The notes: generated by a model not told the origin, from the letters alone. A stretch of DNA of 64,000 bases from Acidimicrobiales bacterium (GCA_034521975.1 JAXHLR010000010.1:124001-188000); one strand, 5' to 3'; counted from the first letter of the stretch, positions 26,152 through 35,636 are shown. Translations and numbers: made by a program.

Positions 26152-27218
26152 GCGAGGCGCCGCCCGATCCCCGGCCCGGCGTCCTGCGCACGCCCGAGGC
26201 GCGCTTCGCCGACATCGCCGACTACCCGTGGGAACCCCACTACCTCGAGGTCGAGCCAGGCCTCCGCATGGCCTACGTCGATGCCGGCCCCGCCGACGCC
26301 ACCGAGACGGTGCTGCTGCTCCACGGCGAGCCCACGTGGGGCTACCTCTACCGGAAGATGATCCCGCCGCTGGTCGAGGCCGGCCACCGCGTGATCGTCC
26401 CCGACCTCATCGGCTTCGGTCGCTCCGACAAGCCCACCGATCCCGAGGCCTACACCTACACCAGCCACACGCGCTGGGTGCGAGCGCTGCTCGACGCGCT
26501 CGATCTCGGCGGCATCACGTTCTTCGGCCAGGACTGGGGTGGCCTGATCGGCGGCCGGGTCGTGGGCCAGGACCCCGACCGGTTCGCCCGGCTGGTGTTC
26601 TCCAACACGGGCATGCCCCGGTCGGGCCCGGGACTGCCCGGCATCGCGCCCCAGGAGCGCTTACCGCCCGAGATGCTGGAGGCGCTGCTCGGCATTGCCT
26701 GGCGCGACACCGTCGACGACGAGGACCGCATCGATCCCGACGCCGTGCACGCCCTCGTCGACCAGGGCGGCGTCCTCTACTTCCTGGCGTGGCGGGTCTA
26801 CGCCCAGGAGGTGGCCGAGCTGTGGCCGTCAAAGGTCGTGCCGGGCTGGTGCCTCAGCGACCTGTCCGACGACGTCCTCGCTGCCTACGACGCCCCGTTT
26901 CCCACCCAGGACTTCGTGGTGGGCGCCCGTCGCTTCCCACTGCTCGTGCCGGTCACCGAGGACGACCCCGAGCGCCTCGTGAACGACGAGGTGTGGCAGG
27001 TGCTCGAGGCGTTCGACCGACCCGTGCTCACCATCTGGGGCGACCACTGCCCGCACACGTACCTGACGATGGGCGAGGACCTGCGGGCCAACATCCCCGG
27101 CGCCCAGCGTCCCGGCATCGACCACCGCGTCTATGAGGCCAGCCACTTCATCCAGGAGGACCGAGGCGAGGAGGTGGCTGCCGACATCGTGGCGCTCATC
27201 GACCAGCACCCGACGTAG
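26148..27218 (+). CDS. haloalkane dehalogenase, HLD-I-like (second copy, enlarged cap)
   Basis: The 356-aa protein shares the HGEPTW oxyanion motif, GQDWGG elbow (Asp129, Trp130) and a His in [10 protein letters not shown] (His333); the acid is probably Asp in IWGDHCP. It is about 50 residues longer than its neighbour. The extra length lies in the cap, from about residue 165 to 235, including [21 protein letters not shown] larger cap could change substrate range. ATG 26148 forms an ATGA overlap with the first dehalogenase, so the two are co-translated and probably arose by tandem duplication and divergence. Confidence 0.88.
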   Translation: MSEAPPDPRPGVLRTPEARFADIADYPWEPHYLEVEPGLRMAYVDAGPADATETVLLLHGEPTWGYLYRKMIPPLVEAGHRVIVPDLIGFGRSDKPTDPEAYTYTSHTRWVRALLDALDLGGITFFGQDWGGLIGGRVVGQDPDRFARLVFSNTGMPRSGPGLPGIAPQERLPPEMLEALLGIAWRDTVDDEDRIDPDAVHALVDQGGVLYFLAWRVYAQEVAELWPSKVVPGWCLSDLSDDVLAAYDAPFPTQDFVVGARRFPLLVPVTEDDPERLVNDEVWQVLEAFDRPVLTIWGDHCPHTYLTMGEDLRANIPGAQRPGIDHRVYEASHFIQEDRGEEVAADIVALIDQHPT

Positions 27219-27230
27219 CGCCGGGCCTCG

Positions 27231-28181
27231 TCACCTCGTCCGGTGGTCGGTGAGCGAGACGACGTCGGGCCGGGCGTAGTGGCCCACCGGATCGAACCTC
27301 CGCCGTGCCGAGGCGATGTCGCTCAGGTCGAGCGAGGCGGTGACGACGCCGCGCTCGCCGATCAGTGGTCCGGCTATGACCTCCCCGCCGGGGGCGACGA
27401 TCGTGCTGTTCCCCTTGGACAACCAGTCGTCGTCACCCCCGTACATCTCGTCTGCGCCGGCGAGTTCACGAGGCATGTCGCTGCCCCGGATGCAGGCGCT
27501 CACGCCGACGACGAACACGCCGCCCTCCTTGGCGATGTGGCGCAGGGTCGGGATCCACTCGTCGCTGTTGTCCCAGGTGGGCGAGAGCAGCAGGTCGATG
27601 CCCTGCTCGTACATCGCGGTGCGGGCGAGCGGCATGTAGTTCTCCCAGCAGATGAGCGAGCCGACCCGTACCCCGTCCATGTCGACGACGGTGAGCAGAT
27701 CGCCCTGGCCCTGTGCCCACACGAGACGTTCGGCGCCGGTGGGGACGAGCTTGCGGTGGCGGCCGGCGAGGTGGCCGTCGCGGTCGATGTAGGCGACGGT
27801 GTTGTACAAGGTGCCGGATCGCACCCGCTCGGTGACACCGAGCGCGACCCAGACTCCTGCGTCGTTCGCCGCGGCCCGCACGTCGTCGAGGTCGTTGCCG
27901 TCGAGGTCAACTGCTTGGCTGGCGAACCGGTCGTACCACTCACGGTCGCTCCAGGGGCTCGTGCGCCAGGCCCAGTCCGGGTAGCAGGGGGCGAACGACT
28001 CGGGGAACACGACCAGATCTGCTCCGCCGGCCGCGGCCGTGGCGAGCTGGTCGATGACCACGGCGAGGGTCGCTTGCCGGTCGAGGACGACCGGTGTCGC
28101 TTGCACCGCGGCCACCGTGAACGAGGACGGGCGGTCGATGCCCGGTGTGGATTCCCGCTCCGGTGTGCCGGTGCTCGCCAT
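27231..28181 (-). CDS. nitrilase-family C-N hydrolase
   Basis: The 316-aa protein has the nitrilase triad: Glu61 (VVFPESFAPCYP), Lys144 (HRKLVPTG) and Cys178 (SLICWENYMPL). HRK(L/V)xPT and CWEN are seen in true nitrilases rather than omega-amidases, so conversion of an organic nitrile to acid plus ammonia is the best guess. ATG 28181 is supported by AGAGGA seven bases upstream; an upstream ATG in frame at 28202 is less likely. It converges on the second dehalogenase gene with a 12-base gap. Confidence 0.9.
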   Translation of the reverse strand: MASTGTPERESTPGIDRPSSFTVAAVQATPVVLDRQATLAVVIDQLATAAAGGADLVVFPESFAPCYPDWAWRTSPWSDREWYDRFASQAVDLDGNDLDDVRAAANDAGVWVALGVTERVRSGTLYNTVAYIDRDGHLAGRHRKLVPTGAERLVWAQGQGDLLTVVDMDGVRVGSLICWENYMPLARTAMYEQGIDLLLSPTWDNSDEWIPTLRHIAKEGGVFVVGVSACIRGSDMPRELAGADEMYGGDDDWLSKGNSTIVAPGGEVIAGPLIGERGVVTASLDLSDIASARRRFDPVGHYARPDVVSLTDHRTR

Positions 28182-28222
28182 GCTGGCTCCTCTGCTGCAC
28201 ATCGGGAGTGGGGTGGTTCAAT

Positions 28223-28828
28223 CTAGACCAGCCTCGGGCCTTCGACCGGCCGCGATCCCGAGGTGGTGGTGAAGCGGGCCACGATTGCAGCGACGAGATC
28301 GTCGGTGATGGGCTGGCCCGCGAGCAGGCGCTTGAAGAAAAGCGGTCCGGCGAGAATGGCGACGGCGGCCTCGATGTCGGCGACCCCTGAGAGCTCGTCC
28401 CGCGCCACGCCGGCTTCGATGGCACGGCGGAGCCCAGCAGTGCCCTCGGCCATCAGTTGCTGTTTCAGGTCTGCCAGCTCGGGGTCCCACTCGGCGCGGC
28501 TCACGAGGGCTGCCACCTGGGGGACGAAGGGTGAGTTGTTGAGGATGGCCTGCAGCCGGGTGAGTTCGGCGGTGAGGTCGGCGGCGAGGTCGCCGTGTTC
28601 GGTGTGGGTTCGCGTGGCGGCGGTGCCGGTGAGAGCGTCGACCAGGAGCTTGGTGCGGTCCGGCCAGTGCCGGTACACGGTTGCCCGGCCCACGCCTGCG
28701 GCTTCGGCCACCTGTTGGTGGGTCACCGCCTCGAGGCCGGCGCTGCGCACCAGGTCGCGCACCGCGTCGAGCACTGCCTCGCGGGTCCGCGCCACTCGTG
28801 GGTCGAGGTCGTCGGTGGAGTTGCCCAT
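28223..28828 (-). CDS. TetR-family transcriptional regulator
   Basis: The 201-aa protein has the N-terminal TetR HTH: TREAVLDAVRDLVRSAGLEA, then VTHQQVAEAAGVGRATVYRHW. A helical ligand-binding C-terminal domain follows. It diverges from the MMPL exporter gene, and two dyads of the same design lie in the 82-base gap. It probably represses the exporter and itself until an inducer binds. The ligand is unknown. Confidence 0.93.
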   Translation of the reverse strand: MGNSTDDLDPRVARTREAVLDAVRDLVRSAGLEAVTHQQVAEAAGVGRATVYRHWPDRTKLLVDALTGTAATRTHTEHGDLAADLTAELTRLQAILNNSPFVPQVAALVSRAEWDPELADLKQQLMAEGTAGLRRAIEAGVARDELSGVADIEAAVAILAGPLFFKRLLAGQPITDDLVAAIVARFTTTSGSRPVEGPRLV

Positions 28829-28849
28829 GCGGTCGAGCCTAGCAAGTTG

Positions 28850-28866
28850 TGAAACGATCTGTCTCA
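28850..28866. promoter_or_regulatory. putative TetR operator 1
   Basis: A 17-bp imperfect dyad, TGAAAC, five bases, GTCTCA, lies between the TetR and MMPL starts. One mismatch separates the half-sites from perfect symmetry. Confidence 0.55.
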
Positions 28867-28876
28867 GAGTAGGTTG

Positions 28877-28893
28877 TGAGTCATCGTGTCTCA
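28877..28893. promoter_or_regulatory. putative TetR operator 2
   Basis: A second 17-bp dyad, TGAGTC, five bases, GTCTCA, follows operator 1 with centres 27 bp apart. The two share TTGTGA at the left and TGTCTCAGAG at the right, forming a direct repeat. It ends 17 bases before the MMPL start codon. Confidence 0.55.
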
Positions 28894-28910
28894 GAGAAAG
28901 GGACGTGACG

Positions 28911-31076
28911 ATGGGTCGATGGCTCTACCGAATGGGAACTGGGGCGGTGGCGAACCGCCGCCGTGTGGTGGGGGTGTGGCTGCTCGCCGTGCTCGCGCTG
29001 GTGGTGGTGGCCAGAACGGCTGGGGGTGAGTTCAGCGAGGAGTTCGGCATCCCCGGCACCGGCAGCTACGAGACCCAGCAGGTGCTGGAGGAGCGGTTCC
29101 CCGAGCAGTCGGGCGGCTCGGCCCGAGTCGTCCTACATGCTCCGGACGGGCGACTCGACGACCCCGACTCCCGGGCCGCCGTCGAGGTCACCCTCGACGC
29201 CGTGCGCGAGCTGCGCGAGGTCGCCATCGTCGGAGACCCGGTCGCCGGCGTGGGGGGAGCGCTGTCGGCCGATGGGACCATCGGCTACGCCGACGTGCGC
29301 TACGAGCGCTCGATCGGCGATCTCGGCAGCGACACCCTGGCCGAGCTCGACTCGGCCGTGGAGGTCGGGCGGGACCTGGGCATCGAGGTCGAGCTGAGTG
29401 GCGAGTTGCCCGCGTACTACCAGTCCCCCGAGCTCGGCGGGAAGGAGCTGGTCTTCAAGGTCGGGGCGGCCTTGTTGATCATGTTGGTCGCGTTCGGGTC
29501 GGTGCTGGCGATGGGCCTGCCCCTGGGGCTGGCCTTGCTCGGGTTGGCGTCGGGTGCAGCGCTCATCCAGCTGCTGGCACTCGTCGTCGACGTCCCCTCG
29601 AGCAGCCTGCTGCTCGGCGTGATGCTCGGACTCGGCGTCGGGATCGACTACGCGCTCTTCATCGTCACCCGTCACCGCCAGCACCTGACCGACGGCATCG
29701 ACGTGGCCGAGTCGGTCGGGCGGGCGATGGCCACCGCGGGCCAGGCGGTCGTGTTCGCCGGTGTCACCGTCATCATCGCCATCGGCGGGCTGACCGTCGC
29801 AGGGATTCCCGCCGCCACGATCATGGGGGCCAGCGCCGCGCTGGTCGTCGCGGTCATGGTGGTGGCGGCCATCACCCTCCTCCCGGCGCTGCTCGGCTTC
29901 GCCGGTGAGGGCATCGACCGGTGGCGGGTGCCGGGCATGGAGGCCCGCACCGAGTCGGATCCCGACAACCTCTGGGCCCGTTGGGCCCGCCAGGTGGCGG
30001 GCCGGCCGTGGCGCTACCTCATCGCCAGCGTGATCGTCCTGCTGCTGGCGGCCGTGCCGATCCTCGACATGCGCCTGGCGATGCCCGACGCGAGCACCGC
30101 GGCCGAGGACTCCACGCGCCGCGCCGCGCACGAGCTGCTCGTCGAGGGATTCGGTGCGGGGTTCTCCGGTCCCCTCGTGCTCGCCGTCGAGCTGCCCTCG
30201 GACGGTGACGACACGGTCCTGACCACCCTTCGGGGTGCGATCGCATCCGATCCTGCCGTCGCCCAGGTCAGCCCGGCGATCCTCAACGCCGCGGGCGACG
30301 CGGCGGTGTTGCAGGTCACCCCCCGCGACGCGCCCCAGGACGAGTCCACCCAGGACCTCGTGCACCGATTGCGCGACGACGTGGTCCCCTCGGTCGTCGC
30401 CGGGACCGACGGCAACGTCTACATCGGCGGGACGACCGCCCAGCACATCGACCTCACCGACCGGGCGGCCGAGCGCCTGCCGTGGTTCATGGCCACCATC
30501 ATCGGACTGTCCCTGGTGCTGCTCGCCATCGTGTTCCGCTCGGTGTGGGTCCCGGTCAAGGCGGCGGCGATGAACCTGCTGTCGATCGGCGCCGGCTACG
30601 GCGCGGTCGTCGCCGTCTTCCAGTGGGGGTGGGGCGCGAGCCTGCTCGGCCTCGACGGGGCGATGCCGGTCGTGTCGATGGTGCCGATGATCATGTTCGC
30701 CGTGCTGTTCGGCCTCTCGATGGACTACGAGGTCTTCCTGTTGTCCCGCACCAGGGAGGAGTACCTGCGAACCGGCGACAACACCGCCAGCGTGGTCGCC
30801 GGGATCTCCAGCACCGCCCGGGTCATCACCTCGGCCGCGTTGATCATGATCGTGGTGTTCGTGGGCTTCGCCATGGGGGACAACCTCATCGTCCAACAGA
30901 TCGGTCTCGGTCTCGCGGCGGCAGTGCTGATCGACGCGACCATCGTTCGTGCGGTGCTGGTGCCCTCCACCATGGTGCTCCTCGGCCACCGCAACTGGGC
31001 CCTCCCCTCGTGGCTCGACAGGATCATGCCCCATCTCGACATCGAGGGGACCGGGGCCGTGCCACCGGCTCAGTAG
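28911..31076 (+). CDS. MMPL/RND-family membrane exporter
   Basis: The 721-aa protein has the RND/MMPL duplicated layout: TM1 (about 15-37), an extracytoplasmic porter domain, TM2-6 (about 185-345) with GLGVGIDYALFIVTRHRQ, a second porter domain, and TM8-12 (about 525-700) with GLSMDYEVFLLSRTREEY. The Asp-Tyr pairs in both halves are the proton-relay sites of MmpL proteins. Substrates are lipids or hydrophobic toxins. Control by the divergent TetR gene points to drug or lipid efflux. Its end overlaps the convergent TauD-type gene by seven bases. Confidence 0.92.
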   Translation: MGRWLYRMGTGAVANRRRVVGVWLLAVLALVVVARTAGGEFSEEFGIPGTGSYETQQVLEERFPEQSGGSARVVLHAPDGRLDDPDSRAAVEVTLDAVRELREVAIVGDPVAGVGGALSADGTIGYADVRYERSIGDLGSDTLAELDSAVEVGRDLGIEVELSGELPAYYQSPELGGKELVFKVGAALLIMLVAFGSVLAMGLPLGLALLGLASGAALIQLLALVVDVPSSSLLLGVMLGLGVGIDYALFIVTRHRQHLTDGIDVAESVGRAMATAGQAVVFAGVTVIIAIGGLTVAGIPAATIMGASAALVVAVMVVAAITLLPALLGFAGEGIDRWRVPGMEARTESDPDNLWARWARQVAGRPWRYLIASVIVLLLAAVPILDMRLAMPDASTAAEDSTRRAAHELLVEGFGAGFSGPLVLAVELPSDGDDTVLTTLRGAIASDPAVAQVSPAILNAAGDAAVLQVTPRDAPQDESTQDLVHRLRDDVVPSVVAGTDGNVYIGGTTAQHIDLTDRAAERLPWFMATIIGLSLVLLAIVFRSVWVPVKAAAMNLLSIGAGYGAVVAVFQWGWGASLLGLDGAMPVVSMVPMIMFAVLFGLSMDYEVFLLSRTREEYLRTGDNTASVVAGISSTARVITSAALIMIVVFVGFAMGDNLIVQQIGLGLAAAVLIDATIVRAVLVPSTMVLLGHRNWALPSWLDRIMPHLDIEGTGAVPPAQ

Positions 31077-31933
31077 GGGCGGTCGCCCTTGACGGTGATG
31101 CGCCGCATCGACCGGCGGTGGCCCCGGTAGTCGTAGAGGGCGTAGTGCTGCACGCTGCGGTTGTCCCACATGGCCACCGCTCCAGGGGTCCACTGGAACC
31201 GGCAGGTGAAGGGTTCGCGCACGGCGTGGGCGAAGAGGAAGTCGAGCAGGGGTTTGGACTCCTCGGCGCGCATCCCGTCGATGCCGATGGTGAAGGCCCG
31301 GTTCACGTAGAGGCCCTTGCGGCCCGTCTCGGGGTGTGTGCGCACCAGCGGGTGGCGCACCACACGGTCGGCGCCCTCGGCGTTGCGGGTGCGCATCGAC
31401 TTCGACAGCGTCGAGTAGCCGCCGGGCGCGTACTGCGGGCCGGGCGAGTGCTTCGCCACCAGCCCGTCGAGGATCCCCTTCATCGTGTCCGAGAGGGTGT
31501 CGTAGGCCAGGTGCTGGTTGGCGAAGAGCGTGTCGCCTCCATACGGCGGCACCTCCACGGCGTAGAGGATCGACCCGAGGTCGGGTTCGTCGAGGAAGGT
31601 GACGTCGGTGTGCCACCCGCCGCCGAAGTTGAACACGTCGTCGGCCTCGGTGACGACCTCGATCACCTCGTGGTGGCTGTCCATGCCCTCGACGAAGGGG
31701 TGGGTGTCGAGCTCGCCGAAGTGACGGCCGAAGCGGATCTGGGCTTCCGGCGGAAGCTCCTGATCGCGGAAGAAGACGACGTGGTGGGCGAGCAGCGCCG
31801 CCCGGATCTCGGCGACGGTGGCGTCGTCGAGATCCGCGGCGAGGTCCACACCGTCGATCTCGGCCCCGAGGGCGCCCGACACCGGGCTCACCGTGATCCG
31901 CTCGTAGGTCGCCGGCTGCTCGGTGGTGGTCAT
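31070..31933 (-). CDS. TauD/TfdA-family 2-oxoglutarate dioxygenase
   Basis: The 287-aa protein has the facial triad His108/Asp110 (GGWHTDVTF) and distal His263 (NRSVQHYALYDY), followed by Arg in RRSMRR that binds 2-oxoglutarate. TauD motifs GALGAEIDGVDL and FFRDQELPPEAQIRFGRHFG are clear. Members hydroxylate taurine, 2,4-D, alkyl sulfates or similar acids; sequence alone does not choose. It is the second gene of an operon with an SRPBCC protein five bases upstream. Confidence 0.92.
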   Translation of the reverse strand: MTTTEQPATYERITVSPVSGALGAEIDGVDLAADLDDATVAEIRAALLAHHVVFFRDQELPPEAQIRFGRHFGELDTHPFVEGMDSHHEVIEVVTEADDVFNFGGGWHTDVTFLDEPDLGSILYAVEVPPYGGDTLFANQHLAYDTLSDTMKGILDGLVAKHSPGPQYAPGGYSTLSKSMRTRNAEGADRVVRHPLVRTHPETGRKGLYVNRAFTIGIDGMRAEESKPLLDFLFAHAVREPFTCRFQWTPGAVAMWDNRSVQHYALYDYRGHRRSMRRITVKGDRPY

Positions 31934-31938
31934 CGCGG

Positions 31939-32397
31939 TCAGCTTTCGACGGCGGCGGCGAGGCGTTCGAGGGTGGCGCTGATGGTCTCGCGGTTGCGAC
32001 CGGTCCGGTCCTCGACACCGGAGATGGCTTTGCTGGCCTCGATGGCGGACTCGGGTCGGAGGTCCTCGTTCCACTCGGTCACCCGGCAGCCGGTGTCGGT
32101 GGGCTCGATGCGGTAGCCCCAGGTCGAGTAGTGGAAGTCGAACATCGAGCACTCGAAGGCGAAGGCGCGGCCGGGGTCGGCCTCGATGACCTTGCCCTGG
32201 GTGGTCCACTCCTTGTCGCCGTTGCGGTTGTGGCCGTCGAAGGTGGCCCCGACGGCCGGGCCGTCGACGCCGTCGTGCCACTCGCAGGCGTAGCACTCGG
32301 GTGACCACTCGCCCATGCGGGTCACGTCGGAGATGGCGGCATAGACCATCTCGGGCGGGGCGGCGATGTCGCGGGACACTTCGATCTTGTCGGTCAT
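31939..32397 (-). CDS. SRPBCC (START-like) family protein
   Basis: The 152-aa protein has the polyketide-cyclase/START-like pattern: ISRDIAAPPEMVYAAI-type N-terminus (here VSRDIAAPPEMVYAAISDV), TRMGEWSPECYACEW, then GATFDGHNRNG and the long C-terminal helix after VTEWNEDL. Such proteins bind hydrophobic ligands. The pairing with a TauD-type dioxygenase suggests it handles the same substrate. ATG 32397 begins MTDKIEVSRD; the longer frame upstream is not homologous. Confidence 0.85.
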   Translation of the reverse strand: MTDKIEVSRDIAAPPEMVYAAISDVTRMGEWSPECYACEWHDGVDGPAVGATFDGHNRNGDKEWTTQGKVIEADPGRAFAFECSMFDFHYSTWGYRIEPTDTGCRVTEWNEDLRPESAIEASKAISGVEDRTGRNRETISATLERLAAAVES

Positions 32398-32509
32398 GGC
32401 TCCGAGTTCATCACAGGCAGCTGGTTGCGGCCACCCGTTCCGGCAAACATCGCCGCGTCGAGGAGCGCGTTCCCGAGCGCCGCTGCGGTCCTTGTGCAAG
32501 TGTGTTCCG

Positions 32510-33604
32510 ATGCGGGCACAACAGCAGCGAGCGGTCGTGGCTGGACTCGGGGCGGTTGCTGCGATCCTCGCCGTCGTCCTGGTGGTCGTCCTGGTGTCGG
32601 GCGGGGATGATGACGATGCTGCGGCACCCGCGGTCTCGATCGAGTCCCTCCGTGCCATCGGGTACGACGCGACGATCGACTTCTCGGTGGTCGGAAGCGA
32701 CGAACCGTCGGAGATCAGCATCGACTGGGGCGACGGGTCCACCCCACTCGAGCTGCGCGGTTCGGGCCCGCTGTCGGCCTCCTACACCTATCCGGCCGAA
32801 GCCGGCGAGCGACTGGTCGTGGTGAGCCTCACCGCTCCCGACGGCTCCGTCCTGCAAGCGTCGCGTCCACTGACCCTCGGCGAGCCGGGCGACCCGGAGG
32901 GATCCACGACGACCACCGAGGATCCCGACTCCACGACCACCACCGAGGATCCCGACTCCACGACGACCACCACCTCGCCACCGACCACGACCGCGCCGAC
33001 CACGACGACCGCGCCGACCACGACGACCGCGCCGGAGCGACCCACGCTCGAGATCGAGCTGAGCCCGTCCGACGCCGAGTTCCGCCAGAGCGGCAGTGGC
33101 GACGGCTCGGCTCGATTGAACGGCCGCACGATCTTCCTCAACGCCCTCACGAGCGGTCTCGATGGGGAGGCCGTGCGCACGGCAACGTTGCGTTGGAGGA
33201 TCCCCGACTCGGAGGTGGCCGGCCTCCAGGGGCCGTATCAGGTGCGGGCCCGGCTCGAGCCGGAGTGGTCCGTGCGCCTGCAGGCGAGCCGCAACTCCGG
33301 GCGGGCGGCCCGCTGGTTCGTCGACTTCACGGCGGACGCGGATGGCGGGGCGCTCGGTTCCGCGAGCGACACCCGATCGGTCGGCAACGACGAGGAGGAG
33401 GTGTTCTCCAGTGTCGAGGTCCTGGGATTCGGCACCAGCATCGACGGCGAGGACCTGACCGACGTCTCCGCCGAGCTCGTCGTCACCTGCCAGGCGGTTC
33501 CTGGCTCGACGATCCTCCAGGTGGGCGAGAGCTCGGAGTGCGACGCAAGCAGCTACGGGTTCATCGTCAAACACGCCCGCATCCAGCTCGTCCCCGTCGA
33601 GTAG
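32510..33604 (+). CDS. membrane-anchored surface protein with PKD-like domain and Thr-rich linker
   Basis: The 364-aa product has an N-terminal membrane anchor (about 8-29), an acidic DDDD patch and a PKD-like domain with the signature SIDWGDGSTP. A linker of about 45 residues follows, built from repeats of STTTTEDPD and TTTAP units. The C-terminal beta-rich domain (about 180-364) has two Cys (near 330 and 343) that could pair. It has no catalytic motif and is probably a cell-surface binding protein. ATG 32510 precedes the anchor directly. Confidence 0.75.
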   Translation: MRAQQQRAVVAGLGAVAAILAVVLVVVLVSGGDDDDAAAPAVSIESLRAIGYDATIDFSVVGSDEPSEISIDWGDGSTPLELRGSGPLSASYTYPAEAGERLVVVSLTAPDGSVLQASRPLTLGEPGDPEGSTTTTEDPDSTTTTEDPDSTTTTTSPPTTTAPTTTTAPTTTTAPERPTLEIELSPSDAEFRQSGSGDGSARLNGRTIFLNALTSGLDGEAVRTATLRWRIPDSEVAGLQGPYQVRARLEPEWSVRLQASRNSGRAARWFVDFTADADGGALGSASDTRSVGNDEEEVFSSVEVLGFGTSIDGEDLTDVSAELVVTCQAVPGSTILQVGESSECDASSYGFIVKHARIQLVPVE

Positions 33605-33616
33605 GCGGACGGGCCG

Positions 33617-34420
33617 CTAGGGCACTGCTTCGCCGTCGAGCTCGACGGTGATGTCGTCATTGCTGATGAAGCAGCGGTGTCCCGCCACCCGGGCGGTGTC
33701 GTCGAGGGGGCGGTGGTAGGCGAAGGCCACGTCGGCGACGGTGCGGTGACCGTGACGGAACGACCAGTACGACGCCTCACCCTTGTAAGGGCACACCGTT
33801 CTGGTCGTCGAGGAGACGAGCAGATCGGTGCGCACGTCCTCGGGCGGCAGGTAGTAGCGGTTCGGCAGTCCGGTCTCGCTGAGGACCATCGGGCGGGTGG
33901 ACTCGGCCAGGACAGTGTCGCCGCTGCGCACCACGACGTGGCGGCTGCTGCGGCGCACGTCGACGCGGTGGTAGGGGTCGCGCAGGTGGCCCTCGATCCG
34001 CTCGTCCTCGTCGAACCAGGCGTCCATCGTCTTGAAGTACACGGCCCGAAGCCCGCGCAGCCACGACGACTCGTCGAGCGGCTCGTTGTAGGCCCACACC
34101 GCGTTCTCGGCGAGCCGGTCACCGACCCGCACCGACCAGTAGGAGGCATCGCCCTTGAACGGGCAGTGGGTGGTGTGGTCGGTCGGCTCGAGCAGGGCGT
34201 CGTCCATGTCCCGCTCGGGGACGTAGAGCACGGGCAACAGGTTGGACTCGTGCAGGAGTCGGCCCGCCTGGGTGTCGAGCAGCACCTCGCCGCCGAACAC
34301 GGCCCGCACCCGGCGGGGGAACTCGGTGAGCAACAGCTTGTGTGCGGGCCCGTTCACCTCGTAGTTCGTGGTATCGGGCGCGTTGGAGGCCAGCGGCCCC
34401 GTGGCGAGTGTGAGGGTCAT
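33617..34420 (-). CDS. tandem DUF427 protein
   Basis: The 267-aa protein contains two DUF427 domains: one around residues 33-130 (VRAVFGGEVLLDT, then CPFKGDASYWSV and VWAYNEPL) and one around 155-265 (VVVRSGDTVLAES, CPYKGEASYWSF, FAYHRPLDD). DUF427 proteins are usually single-domain, about 100-130 residues. The CP(F/Y)KG(D/E)ASYWS motif occurs in both halves. Function is unknown. ATG 34420 follows a GGGAGG site at six bases. It converges on the PKD gene. Confidence 0.88.
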   Translation of the reverse strand: MTLTLATGPLASNAPDTTNYEVNGPAHKLLLTEFPRRVRAVFGGEVLLDTQAGRLLHESNLLPVLYVPERDMDDALLEPTDHTTHCPFKGDASYWSVRVGDRLAENAVWAYNEPLDESSWLRGLRAVYFKTMDAWFDEDERIEGHLRDPYHRVDVRRSSRHVVVRSGDTVLAESTRPMVLSETGLPNRYYLPPEDVRTDLLVSSTTRTVCPYKGEASYWSFRHGHRTVADVAFAYHRPLDDTARVAGHRCFISNDDITVELDGEAVP

Positions 34421-34647
34421 CGTGCGCCTCCCGGATCTGGGTCTGGAGGTCCGCGCCACCTCGGTGCTCACCGTATCGAGCTCTGAACGATCCCCGATCC
34501 GGCTGTGCCTCGGCCATAGCTTGGCGTCATGGCAGGTGGCCGATCGCGCAAGGCGAGCAGGCCTTCCTGGTGCGTCACCACCAGATCTGTGCTGCGCTGG
34601 GAGACAGGGCGACGCCGGGCGGTGCTGCCTGAGCCGCCCTTGCCTGG

Positions 34648-35452
34648 CTAGCGCTCGCGGCGTCGGTGGGCATCGAGGAAGGTGCGCACCGCTTCCTCGA
34701 ACCGGGCGGCGTCCTCGAGGTAGCACTCGTGTCCGAGGCCGGGGAGCACGGTGAGCGTCGAGTTCGAGAGGGCCTCGTGGAGCTCCTCGCCGATCTCGAC
34801 CGGCGACCGGATGTCCTGGTCGCCGTAGACCAGCAGCGCCGGCGCGTCGATCGAACCGAGGATCTCGCGCTGGTCACTGGCGGCGAGCGCCTCGGCCATC
34901 ATCCTGGTGCCGGCGGGGCGGATGTCGGACATGATGCCGGCCAGTTCTGCGGCTCGGTCCGGGGGCATGACGTCGCTGAACAGGCCGGGCATCGATCTCG
35001 GGTCGAAGCTGCTCGGGATGCTGTCGGCGAGCTGGTGGGCGAAGTCGAGGCGGCGCTCGACCTCGTCGGGCGGCAGCGAGCCTGCCCAGCCTGCGTAGGC
35101 GCCGACGAGCACGAGGGTGTTCACCAGCTCCGGTCGGCGGTGGGCGAGCTCGAGGGCGAGGGCGGTGCCCCACGAGTGGCCGAGGAGGTGGGTCGGTCCG
35201 AGGTCGAGCGCCTCGATGAGCCCGGCGAGGCACCGGGCGTAAGTCGGCCATGCCGTAGCCCTCGGGTGGGTCGGACGACTCGCCGCATCCGGGCGTGTCC
35301 CAGGCCACCACCGTGTGGTCGGCGGCGAAGGCTTCCAGTTCCGCCCGCCACACCCGGCTGTCGCAGACGGCGCCGTGGAGCAGGACCAGTGGCGGCCCGT
35401 CGCCTCGTCGCTGGTAGGCGACCCGTAGCCCGTCGACCTCGACGTGGTCCAT
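34648..35452 (-). CDS. alpha/beta hydrolase, one-base frameshift
   Basis: The frame from ATG 35452 encodes MDHVEVDGLRVAYQRR, an oxyanion segment VLLHGAVCD and GYGMADL, then loses similarity. The rest (YARCLAGLIEALDLGPTHL, nucleophile GHSWG, acid in YGDQDI, His in GLGHECY) continues one frame over to 34648. Removing one A at 35241-35242 restores 267 codons exactly. It is otherwise a complete proline-iminopeptidase/esterase-type hydrolase. AAGGAG precedes the start. It may be a sequencing error or a recent pseudogene. Confidence 0.8.
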
Positions 35453-35636
35453 CGCCTGCTCCTTCCGAGCGCGTCGGATGGTTCCGGCCCCATGCTCGCG
35501 CCCCGCTGTGGCTCGGTACACCGCGATCTGGGGACTCAGGACGGATTGCCGCTGGCGATGCCCAGCACGCGTGGAGCTCCCTGGGTCAGGGCCGGGGCGG
35601 TGGTGACGAAGACGTCGCTACTCATCGGTGGATGGG

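Noticed and set aside
29133-32018. 961-codon minus-strand frame opposite the MMPL gene
   Set aside because: Its only real part is none: it crosses the MMPL and TauD genes in a wrong frame with Asp/His/Gln/Arg repeats, a codon-bias artefact.
32879-33050. Thr-rich coding repeat as a CRISPR or tandem DNA repeat
   Set aside because: The repeats are in-frame Thr/Pro/Asp codons of a linker within the surface-protein gene, with no spacer structure.
35536-35624. 29-codon minus-strand frame MSSDVFVTTAPALTQ... between the hydrolase and MazF genes
   Set aside because: Too short and with no family match; there is a slight similarity to type III polyketide synthase starts, but it is too weak to call.
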